Assembly (NCBI RefSeq): GCF_019880405.1
Contig: NZ_CP082269.1
Coordinates: 3,782,001-3,846,000 of the forward strand
Origin: Enterobacter sp. C2
Lineage (GTDB): Bacteria > Pseudomonadota > Gammaproteobacteria > Enterobacterales > Enterobacteriaceae
Length of the DNA stretch: 64,000 bases
Direction of reading: 5' to 3'
The position numbers and the translations under genes were made by a program. Below are positions 8,581-20,959 of this stretch, in pieces; position 1 is the stretch's first letter, and every line of letters begins with the position of its first letter. The notes under the pieces were generated by a model that was given only the letters and a program-made list of their open reading frames with translations, made no database searches and was not told the DNA's origin.

Positions 8581-9222
8581 ATGCCCGGGCGATTTGCACT
8601 GAAACCGACTCTGGCGAAAATCTGGTACGCGCCGGATAACTTTCGCATTATGGATCCGCTGCCCCCTGCGCACCGTCGCGGCATCATTATTGCGGCGCTG
8701 CTTGTAGTCATCGGCCTTTTGCTGCCTTCCGGGGACAGCGGCGATGATGCGCCCGTCAGGCGCGACGCGCAGCTGGATATCGCCCCTTCCCAGCCGTCTA
8801 CCAACGCTCAGCCGCAGCTAGCGCCTACGGTGAGCGATCCCCAACTGGTTGCACCGGTGGCCCCGGAGCCAATCCAGGAGCAGGAGCAGCCGGAAGAGAC
8901 GCAGCCGCAGCCGACACAGAACAGTGTCGTGCAGCCTTTCCAGGAGTCAGGGGGTATTGATCAGCAGTGGCGGACCTATCGCATCGCATCGGGTCAAACC
9001 CTGGCCCAGCTGTTCCGCGATCATAACCTGCCAGCAACGGATGTTTACGCGATGGCACAGGTCGAGGGCAACGGCAAGCCGCTCAGCACGCTGCAAACCG
9101 GTCAGGTGGTGAAGATCCGCCAGAACGCCAGCGGTGTGGTTACCGGCCTGACGATTGAAACCGGCGATGGCGACGTGCTGTTTACCCGCCAGGCCAACGG
9201 CAGCTTTATCCGCGCCCGCTAA
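8581..9222 (+). CDS. ytfB: Cell-surface/cell-division LysM-like OapA-family protein YtfB
   Basis: A 213-aa protein close to E. coli YtfB (212 aa). Short cytoplasmic N-tail, one membrane helix (about residues 36-53, RGIIIAALLVVIGLLLPS), a Pro/Gln/Glu-rich periplasmic linker (60-115), and a C-terminal OapA/LysM-like domain (about 125-213, with WRTYRIASGQTLAQLFRDH and GQVVKIRQNASG) that binds glycan. E. coli YtfB localises to the septum and affects adhesion. The ATG has GGAGGA a few bases upstream. It is divergent from fklB; the 232-bp gap between them shows no other gene. Confidence 0.9.
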   Translation: MPGRFALKPTLAKIWYAPDNFRIMDPLPPAHRRGIIIAALLVVIGLLLPSGDSGDDAPVRRDAQLDIAPSQPSTNAQPQLAPTVSDPQLVAPVAPEPIQEQEQPEETQPQPTQNSVVQPFQESGGIDQQWRTYRIASGQTLAQLFRDHNLPATDVYAMAQVEGNGKPLSTLQTGQVVKIRQNASGVVTGLTIETGDGDVLFTRQANGSFIRAR

Positions 9223-9266
9223 TATTATGCCCAGTAGCACGGATGCTTAATGGGGCGATCTCTTTT

Positions 9267-9297
9267 GTAGGCCGGATAAGCGAAGCGCCATCCGGCG
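9267..9297. repeat. REP palindrome after ytfB
   Basis: GTAGGCCGGATAAGCG with the inverse arm CGCCATCCGGCG, between the convergent ytfB and EamA stop codons. Confidence 0.8.
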
Positions 9298-9307
9298 TTT
9301 TCCCGAT

Positions 9308-10237
9308 TCATGCTTTGGGTTTATTAACCCACCAGATCCCCGAGCAGACCAGCACCAGCGCAATGGCGTATTTCATCTCCAGGATATTCTCCCCAAGGAA
9401 GATCGCCGACAGCACCGTGCCCGCCACCGGGACGACAAAGTTAAACGGCGCAATCATGCTGACGCGGTTGTACTTCAGCAGAACGCTCCACAGGGCAAAG
9501 GCGATGGATGAGAGCAGCGTCAGATAGCCGAGGAGCACCGCCGCTTGCACGCTATGCACTGCCAGCGTGCCGCCGGTAAGATAACCCCCCAGCACCAATA
9601 CCCCACCGCCAAACGCCAGCTGCCAGCCGGTCATTACCGTTGGATCGACGGTTTGCGAGATGCGTTTACCATACAGCATCGAGGCCGACAGTATAAACGC
9701 CGCCAGTACCACAAAACCGTCCCCCATCATGCTAAAGCTGAAATCCAGCAGCGAAGGGTTGACGTTCACCAGCATCACCCCGGCAAAGCCCAGCACGCAG
9801 CCGATGCTCTTGTTGTAGCTGAGCCTGTCATTTTTATAGATAAGGTGGGCCAGCAGCACGCTGAAGAAGGTGCCCGTGGCGTTCATGATTGAGCCTTTCA
9901 CCCCGGTGGTAAACGCGAGGCCGATATAGAAGAAGATGTACTGAATCGAGGTTTGCGTCAGGCCGAGAATAGCGATCTGCCCATACTGGCGCTGGCTGAG
10001 CCGGGCGATGGGTTTGCGCTGCGCCATGGCAAACAGCAGCAGCAGAACACCGGCAAACAGAAAGCGATAGCCAGCAAAGACGATCTTCGAGGGGATATCG
10101 TCGGTGGCGATAGCAAAGAGTTCATAGCCGCTCTTAATGGCGGGATAGGAGCTGCCCCAGAGCAGACAGCAGAGCGTAGCTCCGGCGTAGGCGACGTTTC
10201 TACGGGCGAAAACCGGTACTGAAGAGACTGTTTCCAT
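9308..10237 (-). CDS. EamA/DMT-family transporter (extra relative to E. coli)
   Basis: A 309-aa protein from the METVSSVPVF start, which has GGTGAGGAA just ahead of the ATG. A longer in-frame upstream reading lacks such a site and would run back into the rplI terminator. About ten membrane helices in two EamA repeats, with the family segment LLWGSSYPAIK in the first. Function and substrate are not evident. E. coli K-12 has no gene between ytfB and rplI in this position. It lies tail-to-tail with ytfB and downstream of the rplI terminator, so it should have its own promoter. Confidence 0.82.
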   Translation of the reverse strand: METVSSVPVFARRNVAYAGATLCCLLWGSSYPAIKSGYELFAIATDDIPSKIVFAGYRFLFAGVLLLLFAMAQRKPIARLSQRQYGQIAILGLTQTSIQYIFFYIGLAFTTGVKGSIMNATGTFFSVLLAHLIYKNDRLSYNKSIGCVLGFAGVMLVNVNPSLLDFSFSMMGDGFVVLAAFILSASMLYGKRISQTVDPTVMTGWQLAFGGGVLVLGGYLTGGTLAVHSVQAAVLLGYLTLLSSIAFALWSVLLKYNRVSMIAPFNFVVPVAGTVLSAIFLGENILEMKYAIALVLVCSGIWWVNKPKA

Positions 10238-10330
10238 TTCCTCACCAAAATTAAAATCGTGTTTTGATTTATTATCAGTGAAGGGGTGAGGAATTGATAC
10301 CCAGCACCGTTGGGAGTGTCGGCGGGGTCG

Positions 10331-10364
10331 CAAAAAGCAAAACGCCTGCACGAGGCAGGCGTTT
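10331..10364 (-). terminator. Rho-independent terminator of the rpsF-rplI operon
   Basis: On the minus strand: AACGCCTGC, loop CTCGT, GCAGGCGTT, followed by TTGCTTTTT. It starts about 30 bases after the rplI stop codon. Confidence 0.92.
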
Positions 10365-10392
10365 CGGTGTTATCTCAAACGAGAGTCGCAGA

Positions 10393-10854
<462 letters not shown>

Positions 10855-10883
10855 TCAAAGTCGTATTAATGGACCGTGCCCGA

Positions 10884-11430
<547 letters not shown>

Positions 11431-11436
11431 CAGAAA

Positions 11437-11850
<414 letters not shown>

Positions 11851-11872
11851 TTATTCAGCCTCCTGTCAGGGT

Positions 11873-11917
11873 CAGCCGCGGCCCATGGAAGCAAGGAACG
11901 TGTTTGAAAGGCGGCTG
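11873..11917 (-). promoter_or_regulatory. Putative S6:S18-binding leader element of rpsF mRNA
   Basis: In the 5' UTR (minus strand) CAGCCGC at 11917-11911 can pair with GCGGCTG at 11879-11873, enclosing a 31-base loop just upstream of the rpsF translation start region. A conserved structured leader bound by the S6:S18 complex is described for this operon in many bacteria; position and CCG-containing stem fit. The exact known fold was not verified. Confidence 0.5.
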
Positions 11918-11932
11918 AAAAATTGACGCGTA

Positions 11933-11961
11933 ATCATACTTGCGAAGCCCGACGAACTCAA
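11933..11961 (-). promoter_or_regulatory. sigma-70 promoter of the rpsF operon
   Basis: On the minus strand: TTGAGT (11961-11956), 17-base spacer, TATGAT (11938-11933). It lies about 100 bases upstream of rpsF and in front of the proposed leader. Both hexamers differ from consensus at one or two positions. Confidence 0.75.
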
Positions 11962-12195
11962 GGTGATTGCACAAATAATTCGCACAAAGCGTAAAGCGCC
12001 CTTTTCTGGCGAGGCTAAGCTTGGTCAATCAGCATTGCGGTGAATTTTTGCACAACTTTTTTGCACAACTACAACAGAAACGATCGCGGTGAGTTTGCCC
12101 GCCAGGACATACACTTTATATAAGCCCGAACGCGAGTGAAGAACGTCTCCTTTACAATCGCGCATCAGTGAGCCGTTGATGAGTGAGGGTGCAAC

Positions 12196-12414
12196 ATGAT
12201 GAAAAGAATTACTATTCCACTTCTTATGGCGTGGCTGTTGAGCGCTAGCGCAACGGCGGCTATTTATGTCGATCCGCATCCGGAACGCAGTATGGATGAC
12301 GTGATGAGCTTAGGCGTGGTCTATATCAATCGTAATAGTGCCGCGCAATACGATACCGTCACAGAGAAGGAGATACAGGCCCTGCTCAGTGACGATACCC
12401 ACGCTAATCCATAG
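12196..12414 (+). CDS. yjfY: YjfY-like secreted protein with shortened YhcN (DUF1471) domain
   Basis: A 72-aa protein with a clear signal peptide (MKRITIPLLMAWLLSASATA, cleavage about residue 22) followed by AIYVDPHPERSMDDVMSLGVVYINRNSA, which resembles the N-terminal half of the E. coli YjfY mature region (NMDDVQSLGVIYINHN). The second half of the YhcN fold, normally ending in an ILYx-like strand, is missing. Either this is a natural short form or an old frame-destroying change; no continuation was found in the other frames. It lies between the rpsF promoter and ulaF, as yjfY does in E. coli. Confidence 0.65.
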   Translation: MMKRITIPLLMAWLLSASATAAIYVDPHPERSMDDVMSLGVVYINRNSAAQYDTVTEKEIQALLSDDTHANP

Positions 12415-12435
12415 CAGCACTACTTTTTCTGCCCA

Positions 12436-13128
12436 CTACTTTTGCCCATAGTAGGCGTGTGAGCCGTGCTTACGCATAAAGTGTTTATCCATCAGATAGC
12501 CATCGATGGGCTTCAGGCTAGGGTTGATACCGCGCGCGATCCACGCCATCCGCGCCACCTCCTCCATCACCACTGCGTTGTGCACCGCATCGTGCGCATC
12601 TTTGCCCCAGGCAAAGGGACCGTGCTGATAAACCACCACGCCTGGGGTATGCAGCGGCTCGCCCTCCTTCAGCGTTTCGATAATCACCCTGCCTGTGTTC
12701 AGCTCATACTCACCCTGCACCTCCTGCTCGGTTAACGCCCGCGTGCAGGGGATATCTCCCAGAAAGTAGTCTGCATGGGTAGTGCCCAGCGCCGGGATCG
12801 CCAGCCCGGCCTGCGCCCAGGCGGTGGCGTGCGTGGAGTGGGTATGCACCACCCCGCCGAGGGAGGGATAGCGGCGATAGAGCGCCAGATGGGTAGCGGT
12901 ATCGGAAGAGGGTCGCAATTTACCCTCCACGACCTCGCCTTGCAGATCCACTATTACGATATCGTCAGCCTTCAGCGCGTCATAGGACACGCCGCTGGGC
13001 TTGATGGCCACCAGCCCACGCGCTCTGTCGATGGCGCTGACGTTGCCCCAGGTAAAGGTCACCAGGCCGTAGCGCGGCAGATCCAAATTGGCGTCTAAAA
13101 CCTGCTGCTTAAGCTGTTGCATGGTCAT
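12436..13128 (-). CDS. ulaF: L-ribulose-5-phosphate 4-epimerase UlaF
   Basis: A 230-aa class II aldolase-family epimerase (E. coli 228 aa). Zinc ligands appear in [14 protein letters not shown]; other core motifs are [17 protein letters not shown] and HGPFAWG. It converts L-ribulose-5-P to D-xylulose-5-P, the last step of anaerobic L-ascorbate breakdown. Its start overlaps the end of ulaE by 20 bases, consistent with translational coupling as the terminal gene of ulaABCDEF. Confidence 0.95.
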   Translation of the reverse strand: MTMQQLKQQVLDANLDLPRYGLVTFTWGNVSAIDRARGLVAIKPSGVSYDALKADDIVIVDLQGEVVEGKLRPSSDTATHLALYRRYPSLGGVVHTHSTHATAWAQAGLAIPALGTTHADYFLGDIPCTRALTEQEVQGEYELNTGRVIIETLKEGEPLHTPGVVVYQHGPFAWGKDAHDAVHNAVVMEEVARMAWIARGINPSLKPIDGYLMDKHFMRKHGSHAYYGQK

Positions 13129-13975
13129 CCTCCAGCAGTCCGGCGCGCGCCATACGCTCGCAAACCCACGCCCGTGCCTTCGCCACCTCCTGAAGCGGAT
13201 CGGCCGCCGTCTCGCTCCACATCTCGATCAGGTAAGGCCCACAGTAGCCGCTCTCTTTCAGCGTGCGGAAGCAGCGTTCAAAATCCACCACGCCGCTGCC
13301 GAAGGGAACGTTTTTAAAGACGCCGGGTTGCGTATCCTTCACGTGCACCGCCACGATATGCCCGCTGCCCGCCTGCAGCTCCATCTGCACGTCGTTATCC
13401 CACGCCGAGAGGTTGCCGATATCCGGATAGAGCTGGAACCAGGGGTTATTCAGGTAGTGGGTATAGCCAAGCGCTTTGCTGATAGAGTTCATCAGGGGGT
13501 AGTCCATGATCTCCATCGCCAGCGTGACCTGCGCACGGCTGGCCATCTCGACGCTCTCCTTCAAGCCATCGCGAAAACGGTGGCGCGTCTCGTCGTTGGC
13601 CTGCTGATAGTAGACGTCATAGCCCGCCAGCTGGATCACACGGATACCGACGTCCTGCGCCAGATGAATGGCGCGACGCATAATCTCCAGCCCCTGGGTG
13701 CGCACCGCGTCATCTTCACTGCCCAGCGGAAAGCGGCGATGGGCGCTCAGGCACATGGAGGGAACCCGCACCCCGGTGTCGGCAACCGCTTTTACCAGCG
13801 CCAGACGCTGCTCCTGGCTCCAGCTCAGCCGAGCCAGCCGGACGTCGGTTTCGTCGATCGACATTTCAACAAAGTCGAAGCCCAGCGTTTTCGCCAGAGT
13901 AAGACGCTCGTACCAGCACTCCCCAGCAGGGAGCGCTTTTTCATAGATGCCAAGCGGCACAGTTTTCGACAGCAT
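13109..13975 (-). CDS. ulaE: L-xylulose-5-phosphate 3-epimerase UlaE
   Basis: A 288-aa TIM-barrel sugar-phosphate isomerase (E. coli 284 aa). Catalytic-site segments include [43 protein letters not shown] and the Glu of YLIEMWSE. It epimerises L-xylulose-5-P to L-ribulose-5-P. Nine bases after ulaD; overlaps ulaF. The C-terminus is a few residues longer than in E. coli. Confidence 0.95.
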   Translation of the reverse strand: MLSKTVPLGIYEKALPAGECWYERLTLAKTLGFDFVEMSIDETDVRLARLSWSQEQRLALVKAVADTGVRVPSMCLSAHRRFPLGSEDDAVRTQGLEIMRRAIHLAQDVGIRVIQLAGYDVYYQQANDETRHRFRDGLKESVEMASRAQVTLAMEIMDYPLMNSISKALGYTHYLNNPWFQLYPDIGNLSAWDNDVQMELQAGSGHIVAVHVKDTQPGVFKNVPFGSGVVDFERCFRTLKESGYCGPYLIEMWSETAADPLQEVAKARAWVCERMARAGLLEDDHATA

Positions 13976-13984
13976 AGCCGCTCC

Positions 13985-14638
13985 TTAACCCCACAGCTGG
14001 GCGATTGAGCGTTTAAACTGCCGCGCGGCCTGCACCGGATCGGCGGCATCGCGGATGCTGCGCCCGGCGATAAACACGTGGATGGGAATGCCTTTAAACA
14101 GCGGCAGATCTTCCAGCGCCAGACCGCCGGTGACGGTGACCTTAAAGCCCATGTCCGCCAGGCGTTTGATCGCGCTGATATCCGCCTCGCCCCAGGCCAC
14201 GCCCGCCGCCTGCGCATCACGGCTGCGGTGGTAGACTACCTGCTGAATGCCCGCTTCCCGCCAGGCCTGCGCCTGCTCCCACCTCCAGAAGCCGGTCAGC
14301 TCGATCTGCACATCGCCGTTAAACTCGTGGGCGACGTCGAGCGCGCCTTTGGCGGTGTTGATATCCGCACAGCAGATCACCGTGACCCAGTCGGCGTTGG
14401 CCTCAAAGCACATACGCGAGAGGATCTTCCCGGCATCGGCAATTTTAGCGTCGGCCAGCACAATTTTATGTGGATAGAGCGCCTTAAGATCGCGTACTGC
14501 ACGTACCCCTTCCCCTACGCAGAGGATGGTACCCACTTCAATAATATCTACCTCTTCGGCAATCAGCCGTGTAGTGGCGTAAGCATCGGCAAGGGTCTGG
14601 TTATCCAGCGCGACCTGTAACATCGGTAATGGCATCAT
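13985..14638 (-). CDS. ulaD: 3-keto-L-gulonate-6-phosphate decarboxylase UlaD
   Basis: A 217-aa protein from the [12 protein letters not shown] start, which has AAAGGAAG ahead; a 13-codon upstream extension is rejected. An OMP-decarboxylase-suprafamily TIM barrel with the DxKxxD active-site motif ([11 protein letters not shown]) and the phosphate-binding loop [11 protein letters not shown] Mg2+-dependent decarboxylation gives L-xylulose-5-P. Very close to E. coli UlaD (216 aa). Confidence 0.96.
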   Translation of the reverse strand: MMPLPMLQVALDNQTLADAYATTRLIAEEVDIIEVGTILCVGEGVRAVRDLKALYPHKIVLADAKIADAGKILSRMCFEANADWVTVICCADINTAKGALDVAHEFNGDVQIELTGFWRWEQAQAWREAGIQQVVYHRSRDAQAAGVAWGEADISAIKRLADMGFKVTVTGGLALEDLPLFKGIPIHVFIAGRSIRDAADPVQAARQFKRSIAQLWG

Positions 14639-14648
14639 CGTCTTCCTT

Positions 14649-15116
14649 TTAAGCTGCCGCCGCAGTGGCGTTATCAATTAAATCAAGAACCTCCTGCTCG
14701 GTACGGCAGGCACGTAAGCGGTCAAAATTGGCTTCATCGTCAAACAAATTAACGATTTGCATGATGCCGACCTCCTGATGGGTATTGGCATCGACGGCCG
14801 CCATCGTGATCAGGATATCGACCGGGTCGTTATCGTCGTGGTTAAACGCCAGCGGCTTCTTCAGGGTCACCAGGGCAAAACCGGTTTTTTTGACGCCCTC
14901 CTCCGGGCGGCCATGGGGCATTGCCAGCCCTGGGGCGATCACAAAATAGGGACCAAACTGCTCGACGCCATCGAGAATGGCCTGGTAATAGCGCGGCTCC
15001 ACCACGTCGGCAGCCACCAGCAGGTCGACACCTATTTTTACGGCGTCTTGCCAGGTTTCAGCTTCTGCCTGCAAACGAATAGAGTGGTTCTGTGCCAGCG
15101 AATCACGTAGTTTCAT
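14649..15116 (-). CDS. ulaC: Ascorbate-specific PTS enzyme IIA component UlaC
   Basis: A 155-aa EIIA of the mannitol/fructose type. The phosphorylated His lies in [14 protein letters not shown] (about residue 68). It passes phosphate from HPr to UlaB. Ten bases separate it from ulaD and nine from ulaB, in the conserved ulaABC order of the L-ascorbate phosphotransferase system. Confidence 0.95.
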   Translation of the reverse strand: MKLRDSLAQNHSIRLQAEAETWQDAVKIGVDLLVAADVVEPRYYQAILDGVEQFGPYFVIAPGLAMPHGRPEEGVKKTGFALVTLKKPLAFNHDDNDPVDILITMAAVDANTHQEVGIMQIVNLFDDEANFDRLRACRTEQEVLDLIDNATAAAA

Positions 15117-15125
15117 GAGGTGTCC

Positions 15126-15431
15126 TTACTTCACATCCTGCGGGAAGTGTTCTTTGATCACCTCCAACAGCTTCGGGCCGAAATCAGCAGGCGACAGCAT
15201 GTTGCGTACGCCAACCACATACTTATTGCCGGAAACGGAAATTTCACCGGCGATATGGGTAGAGGCAATGATGATGTCCGCGCCGTTCAGTTCACTTTTA
15301 TATTCCCCTACTGCGCAGCTGTTCACCGTGTGATCAATATTTGCCTCGGTTAAAAACTGATCCACTTTCATTTTCATGATCATGGAGCTGCCTTGCCCAT
15401 TACCACATACAGCCAGAATACGTACGGTCAT
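15126..15431 (-). CDS. ulaB: Ascorbate-specific PTS enzyme IIB component UlaB
   Basis: A 101-aa EIIB from the [10 protein letters not shown] start, identical in length to E. coli UlaB. The active-site Cys is Cys9 in the P-loop [14 protein letters not shown]. It receives phosphate from UlaC and donates it to ascorbate bound at UlaA. A two-codon longer start is possible but matches the family less well. Confidence 0.95.
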   Translation of the reverse strand: MTVRILAVCGNGQGSSMIMKMKVDQFLTEANIDHTVNSCAVGEYKSELNGADIIIASTHIAGEISVSGNKYVVGVRNMLSPADFGPKLLEVIKEHFPQDVK

Positions 15432-15443
15432 AACCAAAACTCC

Positions 15444-17195
<1,752 letters not shown>

Positions 17196-18260
17196 ATGAG
17201 TAAAGTGGAGACCATTACCCGAGAATCCTGGATCCTGAGCACCTTTCCAGAGTGGGGTAGCTGGCTAAATGAAGAGATTGAGCAGGAGCGCGTCGCTCCT
17301 GGCACCTTTGCTATGTGGTGGCTGGGCTGCACCGGGATCTGGCTCAAATCAGAGGGCAGCACTAACGTCTGTGTCGATCTCTGGTGTGGTACGGGTAAGC
17401 AGAGCCACGGCAACCCGCTGATGAAAAACGGCCATCAGATGCAGCGCATGGCTGGCGTGAAAAAGCTTCAGCCAAACCTGCGCACCACGCCGTTTGTGCT
17501 CGATCCTTTTGCTATCCGTGAGATCGACGCCGTACTGGCCACACACGATCACAACGATCATATCGACGTTAACGTCGCCGCCGCCGTGATGCAGAACTGC
17601 GCCAGCGACGTACCCTTTATCGGGCCGCAAACCTGCGTCGATCTGTGGGTCGGCTGGGGCGTGCCCCGGGAGCGCTGCATCGTCGTGAAACCCGGTGACG
17701 TGGTGAAGGTGAAGGATATTGAGATCCACGCCCTGGATGCCTTCGACCGTACGGCACTGATCACCCTGCCGGTGGATCAAAAAGCCGCAGGCGTGCTGCC
17801 GGACGGCATGGATCTGCGCGCCGTAAACTATCTGTTCAAGACGCCGGGCGGCTCCCTGTACCACAGCGGCGACTCCCACTACTCCAACTACTATGCGAAG
17901 CACGGCAACGAGCATCAGATAGACGTTGCGCTGGGATCCTACGGCGAGAACCCGCGCGGCATTACCGATAAGATGACCAGCGCCGATATCCTGCGCATGG
18001 CGGAAGCGCTGAACACCAAAGTGGTTATTCCGTTCCATCACGATATCTGGTCAAACTTCCAGGCCGATCCGCAGGAGATCCGGGTCCTGTGGGAGATGAA
18101 AAAAGATCGCCTGAAGTATGGCTTTAAGCCCTTTATCTGGCAGCCGGGCGGCAAGTTCACCTGGCCGCTGGACAAGGACAATCTGGAGTTCCACTTTCCA
18201 CGCGGGTTTGACGACTGCTTTACCTGCGAGCCTGACCTGCCGTTTAAATCCTTCTTGTAA
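17196..18260 (+). CDS. ulaG: L-ascorbate-6-phosphate lactonase UlaG
   Basis: A 354-aa metallo-beta-lactamase-fold enzyme, same length as in E. coli. The metal motif is [12 protein letters not shown] (about residues 111-122), with further ligands in [11 protein letters not shown] and IPFHHDIW. It opens the lactone of L-ascorbate-6-P to 3-keto-L-gulonate-6-P, the substrate of UlaD. Transcribed alone, divergently from ulaABCDEF. AAGGAG lies 8 bases before the ATG; a terminator follows. Confidence 0.96.
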   Translation: MSKVETITRESWILSTFPEWGSWLNEEIEQERVAPGTFAMWWLGCTGIWLKSEGSTNVCVDLWCGTGKQSHGNPLMKNGHQMQRMAGVKKLQPNLRTTPFVLDPFAIREIDAVLATHDHNDHIDVNVAAAVMQNCASDVPFIGPQTCVDLWVGWGVPRERCIVVKPGDVVKVKDIEIHALDAFDRTALITLPVDQKAAGVLPDGMDLRAVNYLFKTPGGSLYHSGDSHYSNYYAKHGNEHQIDVALGSYGENPRGITDKMTSADILRMAEALNTKVVIPFHHDIWSNFQADPQEIRVLWEMKKDRLKYGFKPFIWQPGGKFTWPLDKDNLEFHFPRGFDDCFTCEPDLPFKSFL

Positions 18261-18270
18261 AGCGCAGAGC

Positions 18271-18295
18271 GTGCCGGCTAAGCCCGGCACTTTTT
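18271..18295 (+). terminator. Rho-independent terminator after ulaG
   Basis: GTGCCGG, loop CTAAG, CCCGGCAC, then TTTTT. Begins 11 bases after the ulaG stop. Confidence 0.9.
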
Positions 18296-18366
18296 CGCTG
18301 TAGGCTTAGTAATTCACGACTATTTCAAATAATATCGTAAAAAATCATGTTTAATCGGCATAGCTC

Positions 18367-19125
18367 ATGACGGAAGCGCAACGACACCAAATTTTACTTG
18401 AACAGCTGGCGCAGACCGGGTTTGTGACCGTAGAGCAGGTCATTGACCGGCTTGGCGTCTCCCCCGCTACGGCGCGTCGCGACATTAATAAACTTGATGA
18501 GAGCGGCAGGCTGAAAAAGGTCCGCAACGGCGCAGAGGCCATCATTAGCCAGCAGCGACCACGCTGGTCGCCAATGAACATCCACCAGGCGCAGCATCTC
18601 GACGAGAAGATGCGTATCGCTAAAGCAGCGGCGCTGCTGGTCAACGCTGGCGAAAGCGTGGTGATTAACTGCGGTTCAACGGCCTTTTTGCTGGGCCGTG
18701 AAATGTGCGGCAGGCCGGTGCAGATCATCACTAACTATCTGCCGCTGGCGAACTACCTGATCGATCAGGAGCACGAGAGCGTAGTGATCATGGGCGGGCA
18801 GTACAACAAGAGCCAGTCCATCACCCTGAGCCCACAGGGCAGTGAAAACAGCCTCTATGCCGGGCACTGGATGTTTACCAGCGGCATCGGCCTGACCGCC
18901 GACGGCCTCTATAAAACCGACATGCTGACGGCGATGGCCGAGCAGAAGATGCTTAACGTGGTTGGCAAACTGGTGGTGCTGGTAGACAGCAGCAAGGTCG
19001 GCGAGCGCGCCGGAATGCTGTTTAGCCGCGCTGACCAGATCGATATCGTAATCACCGGCAAGCAGGCCAGCCCGGAGATTGTTAAGCAGCTTGAGGCGCA
19101 GGGCGTTAAGGTGATGCGCGTTTAA
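18367..19125 (+). CDS. ulaR: DeoR-family repressor of the ula regulon, UlaR
   Basis: A 252-aa DeoR-family protein. The N-terminal winged HTH (about residues 4-60) has the family signature [22 protein letters not shown]; the C-terminal effector domain resembles the sugar-isomerase-like fold and, in E. coli, binds L-ascorbate-6-P. Represses ulaG and ulaABCDEF. Placed after ulaG but behind its terminator, so separately transcribed. Its stop codon overlaps that of convergent yjfP by a few bases. Confidence 0.94.
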   Translation: MTEAQRHQILLEQLAQTGFVTVEQVIDRLGVSPATARRDINKLDESGRLKKVRNGAEAIISQQRPRWSPMNIHQAQHLDEKMRIAKAAALLVNAGESVVINCGSTAFLLGREMCGRPVQIITNYLPLANYLIDQEHESVVIMGGQYNKSQSITLSPQGSENSLYAGHWMFTSGIGLTADGLYKTDMLTAMAEQKMLNVVGKLVVLVDSSKVGERAGMLFSRADQIDIVITGKQASPEIVKQLEAQGVKVMRV

Positions 19126-19859
19126 AGATGCGCATTAAAGAAGCCTACTGCCGCCTCCAGCGCCGCCGGGGTGATGCGATGGCGAACCCCCGCCTCCCAG
19201 CTGCAGGTAAGATGCCGATCCAGGCCTGCATCCTGTAGCGCCCGATGCAGGCGGTGCGATTCAGCCGCCGGGACGACGTCATCGTCTTCACCGTGCCACA
19301 GCAGCAGCGGACGGGAAGCAAGCTGTGCCAAACGATCCGCAACGTCCCAGTCGGCCAGCGGGGCGACAATATTATTCAGCTCCGCGGCCGTCTCTGCCTG
19401 CGGCGGGAACAGCGTTTGGGAAAGTGAGGTAAAGTAACCGGAGCCCATCAGGCTGGCGACGCACACCAGCTCCGGGTGATGCGACATCAGGCCAAGCGCC
19501 GTCATACCGCCCATTGACGCGCCACCCACCGCCAGACGCCCCTCTGCAACCCAGCCTTCATGCGCCAGCGCATTCCGCAGCGCCGGAAACTCATCAAAGT
19601 TGCTCTGTAGGATCTGCCAGAACTGACCCAGCCGCGCCTGCTCGTCACCGTTAAAACGTGCTCCGTGATCGCGCGCATCGGGCATCACCACCCGAAAACC
19701 TGCCTGCGCCAGCGCAACGGCGAAGTAGCTGTAAACCAGCTTTGATGAGCCAAAGCCGTGATAAAACACCACCGTAGGCAGGGGAACGGTGAGTTTTCCG
19801 GTGGGTGCGGCGTGCAGGATCTCAATGCCTGCCAGCTGGCGCGTTTCAAGTTCGATCAT
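19122..19859 (-). CDS. yjfP: Alpha/beta-hydrolase (esterase) YjfP
   Basis: A 245-aa serine hydrolase (E. coli 249 aa). The nucleophile elbow is GGASMGG, the oxyanion-side motif FYHGFGSSK lies near residue 35, the catalytic Asp is in [11 protein letters not shown], and the His is probably in [10 protein letters not shown]. Start MIELETRQ is preceded by AGGAGATCGCC; an 11-codon longer form is less likely. E. coli YjfP shows carboxylesterase activity on short acyl esters; the natural substrate is unknown. Confidence 0.9.
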   Translation of the reverse strand: MIELETRQLAGIEILHAAPTGKLTVPLPTVVFYHGFGSSKLVYSYFAVALAQAGFRVVMPDARDHGARFNGDEQARLGQFWQILQSNFDEFPALRNALAHEGWVAEGRLAVGGASMGGMTALGLMSHHPELVCVASLMGSGYFTSLSQTLFPPQAETAAELNNIVAPLADWDVADRLAQLASRPLLLWHGEDDDVVPAAESHRLHRALQDAGLDRHLTCSWEAGVRHRITPAALEAAVGFFNAHL

Positions 19860-20037
19860 GGCGATCTCCTGATAAAGCCCTTGGTATGCCACGTCCCCCT
19901 GCTCTACGCAAGCCGCTGCCGCTGCGTGTGCAAGAAAACAGTGAGAAGTACATTACGCTTTCGCATTATTTACAGCGGAAAATAGCGTGAGAGCTAACAA
20001 AATGGGAACATTCTCCATAAGGTTATTAAAGGAAGCA

Positions 20038-20046
20038 CTACACTAT
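20038..20046 (+). promoter_or_regulatory. Putative sigma-S-type -10 of bsmA
   Basis: CTACACTAT lies about 40 bases upstream of the bsmA ATG and resembles the sigma-S -10 CTACACT. A direct repeat CTAACGGGA occurs twice between it and the start codon (20049-20074). Consistent with the stress induction reported for E. coli bsmA. Confidence 0.4.
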
Positions 20047-20085
20047 CGCTAACGGGACAGGGCTAACGGGAAACGAGGGAAAGCT

Positions 20086-20388
20086 ATGCATCGGTTTACA
20101 CCACTTTTTTTAGCGCTGAGCCTCAGCGGCTGTAGCATGCTGCAAAATACGCCGCATCCGGCCCCGCCAGTGAGCGACCAGCCCCAGGAGATTAGCCGCA
20201 ACCAGACGGCGGGTTTGCAAAAGATGGAAACCATTAGCGTGATGGTGCGTGGATCGCCGATGGACGTTGAGTCGGAAATTAAAGCCAAAGCGGCGGCCAT
20301 GAAGGCGGACTACTATGTCATTCTCTTAGATGATGAAACGGTGGTCCCCGGCCAGCGATACGGACAGGCTATTTTGTATCGTCAGTAA
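20086..20388 (+). CDS. bsmA: Biofilm/peroxide-stress lipoprotein BsmA (DUF1471)
   Basis: A 100-aa lipoprotein precursor. The lipobox is LSGC with Cys16; a PAPPVSDQPQE linker leads to a YhcN/DUF1471 domain (about 40-100) ending QAILYRQ, as in the family. Matches E. coli BsmA (YjfO), involved in biofilm and stress resistance. The N-terminus is shorter than the annotated E. coli form (109 aa). GAGGGAAAG precedes the ATG. Confidence 0.92.
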   Translation: MHRFTPLFLALSLSGCSMLQNTPHPAPPVSDQPQEISRNQTAGLQKMETISVMVRGSPMDVESEIKAKAAAMKADYYVILLDDETVVPGQRYGQAILYRQ

Positions 20389-20494
20389 TGGCGCATTGTT
20401 TTTTAAAGGATATTTACACTGCTTTGCGTCCGTAGACTTTTTCCCGCTTACAATCATTCAGGGTCGGTCAGGAACATGTAAAAGGAGCGGATTT

Positions 20495-20770
20495 ATGAAA
20501 CGATCTCTTGCTTTAACGTCGCTGCTGCTTTCAGTTGGTTTGGTGAGCACCACCGCGCAGTCTGCAGAGTTTGCCAGCGCCGATTGTGTGACTGGCCTGA
20601 ATGAGATTGGCCTTATTTCCGTAAGCAACGTCTCCGGCAGCGTACAGGATGTAGAGCGTGCCATTGCCCTGAAAGCCGATGAACAGGGGGCGTCCTGGTA
20701 CCGCATCATCAAAATGGATGAGGTGCAGAGCGCCAATAGTTGGCAGGCGCAGGCGATCCTCTACGCCTAA
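20495..20770 (+). CDS. yjfN: Periplasmic DUF1471 protein YjfN
   Basis: A 91-aa protein, same length as E. coli YjfN. Signal peptide about residues 1-23, ending at QSA; the mature part starts EFASADCVTGLNEIG and ends WQAQAILYA, very close to E. coli. AAAGGAGCGG lies ahead of the ATG. A longer reading frame from 20330 overlaps bsmA and is not supported. Published work links E. coli YjfN to activation of the periplasmic protease DegP through its C-terminal end, which is kept here. Confidence 0.92.
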   Translation: MKRSLALTSLLLSVGLVSTTAQSAEFASADCVTGLNEIGLISVSNVSGSVQDVERAIALKADEQGASWYRIIKMDEVQSANSWQAQAILYA

Positions 20771-20959
20771 GCCCCGCTCGGCTCGATCACATTTTGAGCT
20801 GTGCCCCCTAAAAACGGTGGCTACTCATTTTGTTGCTTTTTAATTACCATATTGTAAGTGTGCCAATATACTTTAGTAGCATTTTGTTACAAAAATCCGC
20901 TAAATATTAGCGCGTAGCTGCCGTTGAACGAGCCACACTTCTCGGGCAACGGACACCCT

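Noticed and set aside
20780-20923. FliA-type promoter for the Cache chemoreceptor
   Set aside because: GCCAATAT is the closest -10 match and has no acceptable -35 at the right distance.
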